Source of the DNA: Rhizophagus irregularis
Lineage: Eukaryota; Glomeromycota; Glomeromycetes; Glomerales; Glomeraceae
Assembly (NCBI RefSeq): GCF_026210795.1
Contig: NC_089432.1
Location: 5,828,001 to 5,892,000, forward strand
Direction of reading: 5' to 3'
DNA length: 64,000 bases
The notes under the pieces are model-generated. The model searched no databases, was not told the DNA's origin, and saw nothing but the letters and a program-made list of their open reading frames with translations. Positions 59,984 through 64,000 of this stretch are shown here, in pieces (position 1 is the stretch's first letter; every line of letters starts with the position of its first letter). The translations under genes and the position numbers were made by a program.

Positions 59984-60060
59984 TACTGAATAATTTTATT
60001 GGAAATCTTCCTAAAAAATAGGATAAATACAATTAAACGCCTTTGTTCGAGTATATATAG
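59984..60060 (-). promoter_or_regulatory. TATA box and leader of the ladder/kinase gene
   Basis: On the minus strand CTATATATACTCGAACAAAG lies 57-77 bp before the ATG at 59983. The leader contains TTTTTTAGGAAGATTTCC. Without splicing the frame from this ATG closes after eight codons; splicing at CATAAAG|GTAAAA is needed to go on. This makes 59983 the natural start of the transcript that would cross the ladder. Confidence 0.55.
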
Positions 60061-60293
60061 TTATTTGTGTAATATTAGCATAAGGGTACATTGGTTGATC
60101 AGCAAGGATCTGATTGGCTGAAATCAATTTTTATAACAGATTGATTTTTTCGTAATGCCGATTTTGAAGGTCTCACAAAAAATTCCAAGGAAAAGATCAT
60201 CTATTACTTCTTATTCTTGCTCACGTGAGTCTAGGAACCATTTTTATTAAAAAAAGACCAAGTTTTATTAAGTTTTATTGTCTTTAAAGTAAG
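60061..60293. other. intergenic upstream region
   Basis: Upstream of the ladder gene promoter. No gene or clear motif other than a CTCACGTGAG palindrome near 60219. Confidence 0.4.
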
Positions 60294-60545
60294 GATGGTG
60301 CCGCAAATAGGCAATTGCGATTTGCGGTATTGCGGTATTGCGGATTATTTGCAATGTTGCAATATTCGCTAATAATAAATGTCTTCGCAATGTTTTTTAT
60401 CAAAGCAATAAAAACGTTGCGAAAACGTTTTTTTAAAATTAAATTACTTATTATTAACGTTAAAAAACGTTGAAAAAACGTTTCGCAACGTTTTTCGTTG
60501 AATTAATTATAAAAACGTTGCGAAAACGTTTTTTCAATTAAAATT
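60294..60545. mobile_element. fragment of the TAAGGATGG...GCGG hAT-like family
   Basis: Starts TAAGGATGGTGCCGCAAATA, the same terminal sequence as the elements at 15371 and 28208, then TTGCGG subterminal repeats. The interior differs from those copies: AACGTTGCGAAAACGTTTTTT and its inverse occur about four times. No matching right end was found, so it is either cut short or its right end lies too far diverged. Confidence 0.6.
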
Positions 60546-60616
60546 ACTTTGAAACCCACATTAATTTCTTTCTACGATGAAGGGATTGAAAAGTTTCAAA
60601 ATTGTACTAGGTTGAT

Positions 60617-60841
60617 ATGCGCACAGCATTAGATAATCAATATGATTGGGAGCAACAGCACCTGTCTTGGAATCTACGGATTCTCCAACGCAACGAACAA
60701 AGTCACATGGTAATATTGTCAACAAGACTCAACGAACTTCAGGAAATCAACAGATTTCTAAGAATTCCAAGAAGACAAAATCCGAGAAGCCTAAGAAGCA
60801 AGATTGAAGATCTTAGTGGAAATATTAGACGCTTTACGTAA
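60617..60841 (+). CDS. small basic protein, unknown
   Basis: 74 residues, starting MRTALDNQYDWEQQHLSWNL, rich in Arg, Leu and Gln, with a helical middle (ILSTRLNELQEINRFL). No family recognised. It lies shortly after the hAT-like fragment and may be part of that element or a chance ORF. Confidence 0.25.
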   Translation: MRTALDNQYDWEQQHLSWNLRILQRNEQSHMVILSTRLNELQEINRFLRIPRRQNPRSLRSKIEDLSGNIRRFT

Positions 60842-61986
60842 ATTAATTTAGTATGGGACTAAATTTCTTTAGGTTTTAAAATAAATTAGTTTGTAGTACA
60901 GGGTATATAACGAATAAATATAGAAGAGTATAATAGTAATATATGATTCGTTTTATGTAATGTTTCTTCGAAACTTTGATGTATTCTATTTTATTTTCTA
61001 ATAATGAATCATAACTTGCATGTTCGATGTTTTCATGTTCGTCTGTTAAGAATTTAATGCTATGCATTGGCGTTTACATATTTTCGAATCATAATATGGT
61101 CAAAGGATTGTCTCTTACTCTATTAAAGGTTAAAAAAATTCTTATTCGTTGATGAAGTCACGTGAAACTTTATATTCTTGGGATCGCTACCAGTCATGTG
61201 ATCAAAATTCGTGACCTTTGGGTCACAGGCTCACAATAAAGCAGAACTGCGGATTGGCGATATGTCGAAGTGCCGTTTTTGATTATCATTCCATTTTACC
61301 TAAAATGTATCATTTGTAAAATAAGCATGACAACCGATTAAGACTAGTACCATAGGACATCCTTAGGTTGCGAATTAAGTTTTTCGACAATGATTAGAAA
61401 CATTAGTCCGCATTAAAAACCAAACTGTGAAAAAAGCTATATTTTCTTGTAGCTCTCATCATTACTACTTTGCAATCGCAAATAATTTATAGGTCTTGTA
61501 GAATTACTGAATGGAGATCATTGTAATCCGATCATGAAGACAGGCAAATTATCCCTACTGTGTTGTGTTTCGCCACCAGCACAGCATAGCGGACATCCCT
61601 ATTTTATCACAATTTTGCCGATCATTTGCCGATCATTTGTTGATCACTATTTTATCATATCACATTTAATATTAGATTTTTTTTAAAGTTAATCTCAGTT
61701 ATCTCAGCATCCAGTGATCAGAATTTTATGATTTTTAGCTTGTTAGAAAGCTTAGGGACTTGATGAATCCGATCATCTTTATTTTACAAAATTTGGAGTT
61801 ATATATCTTGAGATATTTGCATTCGGAATCTTCTAATTATTTTATTATATAATTTATCTTATTAGTTGGAGTAATTATACAATTATAATTCATTAATTTT
61901 CATTAATCAAAATAAAATATTAATTTTTATTATTAAAAAATTTCAATAAAGTGACTTTTGCAATTTAATAAAAATTATTATATTAA
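60842..61986. other. intergenic
   Basis: No gene seen. GCCGATCATTTGCCGATCAT repeats near 61616. A CACGTG-containing TCACGTGAAA at about 61159 and CATGTGATC nearby. The minus-strand ORF at 60876-61067 is not convincing. Confidence 0.4.
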
Positions 61987-61992
61987 TACTAA

Positions 61993-63949
61993 TTATATAT
62001 CATTATAATTTAACCATTGTTGATACATTATATCATATTGATTTTCTACATCACATTCTGTTCTTTCTAATATGTTTTCAATATTCTCTTCTTCATCATT
62101 TTCATCATCATTATTATTTTCCTTTTCAAATAAAGGGATTTCATTTTCTTTTAATGATGTCGACAATCTTTGATCCAAACTCTTAATATTTTTCTCAATT
62201 CCAGATGATAAATAATCAAAACAAAAATTACATTTATCATCATATAAAGTACTTAAACATTCTTTTAAAAACTGGGTCCACAAAGTAAAACAATTCCATT
62301 AGATAAATCTATACTATTTGATAATAAACAATTATTTGCATCACAAAATTTATCATCTGCTGGTATTTTTTGTGTATTCCAGCCTAAAGGAAGTACCTTT
62401 ACATCCACTTCAATATCAAAACTTGGAAGATAAAATTTTGGATATCTATCATTATTAATTTGTTTTGTATTTCCTATATTCTGATGAATCTTATCAAATA
62501 TTGAGAATAAAAATAATGAAACCTTTTTTCTAAAGATTTTAATTCTTTAATTTGAGACTTAGCTGGATTTCTCAAATTAACAAAAGAATTTTTAAAAGGA
62601 TTATTATTTCTTTCAGCATCAATAATTTTTGCTTTTTGTATAATTTGTAACTCTGAATTTGATTCTGCTGTTTGATGCCTTAAAGAGCTATGAAAATTTT
62701 CAACAAAATAATCATTAAAAATTGGTAAATTATTTTTTAAAATATTAATTATTGGATGATTTTTTGAAGTCCAATAAAATACATCACTTAAAAACATAAG
62801 TGGTACTTTATTATAATTATGTCTTCTCAATCTTTGAAATAATATCCAAATTTTTACAGTACTTTCTAAATATCCTTCAAAAAATCCACTTCTAAAAAGT
62901 ATTGCATATATATCAAAATAAGTGGAATAGAATTATCTAATAAATCTATCATCATTTGATATTCTGCATCTTTTAAATTTCCAAATCTTTTTGTAACAAT
63001 ATCACGAATATTTTTCCATCCATGATAAGTTAAATGTAAAATAAGATTGATTACTGTTTGTTTTGGTTTTTGAGATAATATTTTTTCTCCAAATAAGTTA
63101 TGATATAGCATCTCAAAAAAGAAATGATATGTTTGAAATAGTATTTCTCTGCTGTTTAAAGAGACATGAAGTGGACCTATCATAGGAATTAAATTTAACA
63201 CTTGCTCTGGAACTCCAGAATTAATGCCTTTCTTAATTCTAAGTGTTATAGCTCTTCTTATATTTACTTGTCCTGGCCAATCAGCAATTACAGGAATGAT
63301 AAAATTATTTAAATAATTTTCTTCAATATTTTCTAATCTTTCAAATGCTTTAAATACATAATCTAAACATTCAATATAATCCTTAAGTACTATGTAAAGG
63401 ATGCAAAATAAAGTCTACTAATTTGCTATTAGACATTGATCTTAATTCATGGTAATTTTGAATTCTACCATCATAATTATGAATATTAAGTAGTTCAACT
63501 CTATTTTCATAAGAATCTTCAATTAAAAAATTTTTCCATAATTCTTTTTGCATATAATAACTTTTACCTAATTGATTCATAAAATTATTTTTAATGTTAT
63601 TAATAATTAATCCAGAATCAATTCCTTTAGGATTATGTATTGAAAAATTATTTAATGAATAAAATGGTATTTTTGGAATTTTAGTATTTGTATTCAATAA
63701 TATTGTTACAAAATGATAAATATTGTGAGTTTGTAACAATGTTGGTTGATTACGCCTATGAATATTATGGTAATCATCTATATTAAGAATAAACATATTT
63801 TCTATATTTTGTAAACAATAATTATCTACAGTTTGTTGGTGTTCATTTGAAATAAAATTTTTTTTACGATTTACTGTTTTTCTTGTTACTGAAACTCCTA
63901 TATTTGCCAATGTATCAATAGAAGAAGAAGAAGCTCCAGAAGTTTCCAA
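61993..63949 (-). pseudogene. decayed member of a large repeated fungal gene family, unknown function
   Basis: Minus-strand text runs from METSGASSSSIDTLANIGVS through MFILNIDDYHNIHRR, PVIADWPGQVNIRRAI, LIPMIGPLHVSLNSREILFQ, NKVPLMFLSDVFYW, HPIINILKNNLPIFNDYFVE, VKVLPLGWNTQKIP and CNFCFDYLSSGI. Family members I recall from Rhizophagus share these blocks and end in a RING-like or zinc-binding segment, as the CDANNC...CGP...CNFC spacing here suggests. Frame changes near 63385, 62905, 62520 and 62285 show decay. The repeated nature suggests a transposon-derived family, but I cannot name the class. The 5' end may lie beyond the window. Confidence 0.5.
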
Positions 63950-64000
63950 GTATGATCCAATATCAACTTTAATTCCATTAATATATTTATTATTAATGCT

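Overview
The window looks like nuclear DNA of an arbuscular mycorrhizal fungus (Glomeromycotina, Rhizophagus-like). It is very AT-rich, its host genes carry many short introns, and it holds members of families expanded in those fungi: Crinkler-type proteins, SANT/Myb-like genes, tyrosine-kinase-like kinases and a dense mix of transposons. The species call is inference from gene families; no rRNA or tRNA gene was recognised.

Layout. 1-7.2 kb is conserved housekeeping sequence: an Slt2-type MAP kinase, proteasome subunit alpha-3 (PRE9), ribosomal stalk protein P0 and the small GTPase ARL5, tightly packed with shared promoters. 7.5-17.2 kb is transposon sequence: a Mutator-like MITE, two near-identical pogo/Tigger-like non-autonomous elements (one inserted into a fossil Ty3/gypsy Gag-protease region) and a hAT-like element full of hairpin/T-tract tandem repeats. 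17.9-24.5 kb holds small lineage-specific genes: a hendecad coiled-coil protein, a solo Crinkler N-terminal domain, a broken Crinkler-family gene and a SANT-like gene. 25.1-33.9 kb is a fossil Polinton-like element with a packaging ATPase and a retroviral-type integrase, itself invaded by other elements. 34-37.8 kb holds gene scraps and two perfect 60-bp palindromes.

The most striking region is 37.8-60.06 kb. On the minus strand a TATA box and start codon near 59983 lead into about 70 tandem intron-like units. Each has a GTAAGT/GTAAAT donor, a CTAAC branch point and a TAG/CAG acceptor, and between each acceptor and the next donor lie exactly three bases. The splice signals are nearly constant while the triplets vary. 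The ladder ends at a kinase gene (39052-37841). It reads as a chain of one-codon exons, later invaded by a LINE, a CACTA transposon and five MITEs whose target-site duplications can be read because the target is repeated. The coding phase that the first exons set is open through all 70 triplets, but I could not join it to the kinase frame.

60.3-64 kb holds a fragment of the hAT-like family and a decayed copy of a repeated fungal gene family of unknown function.
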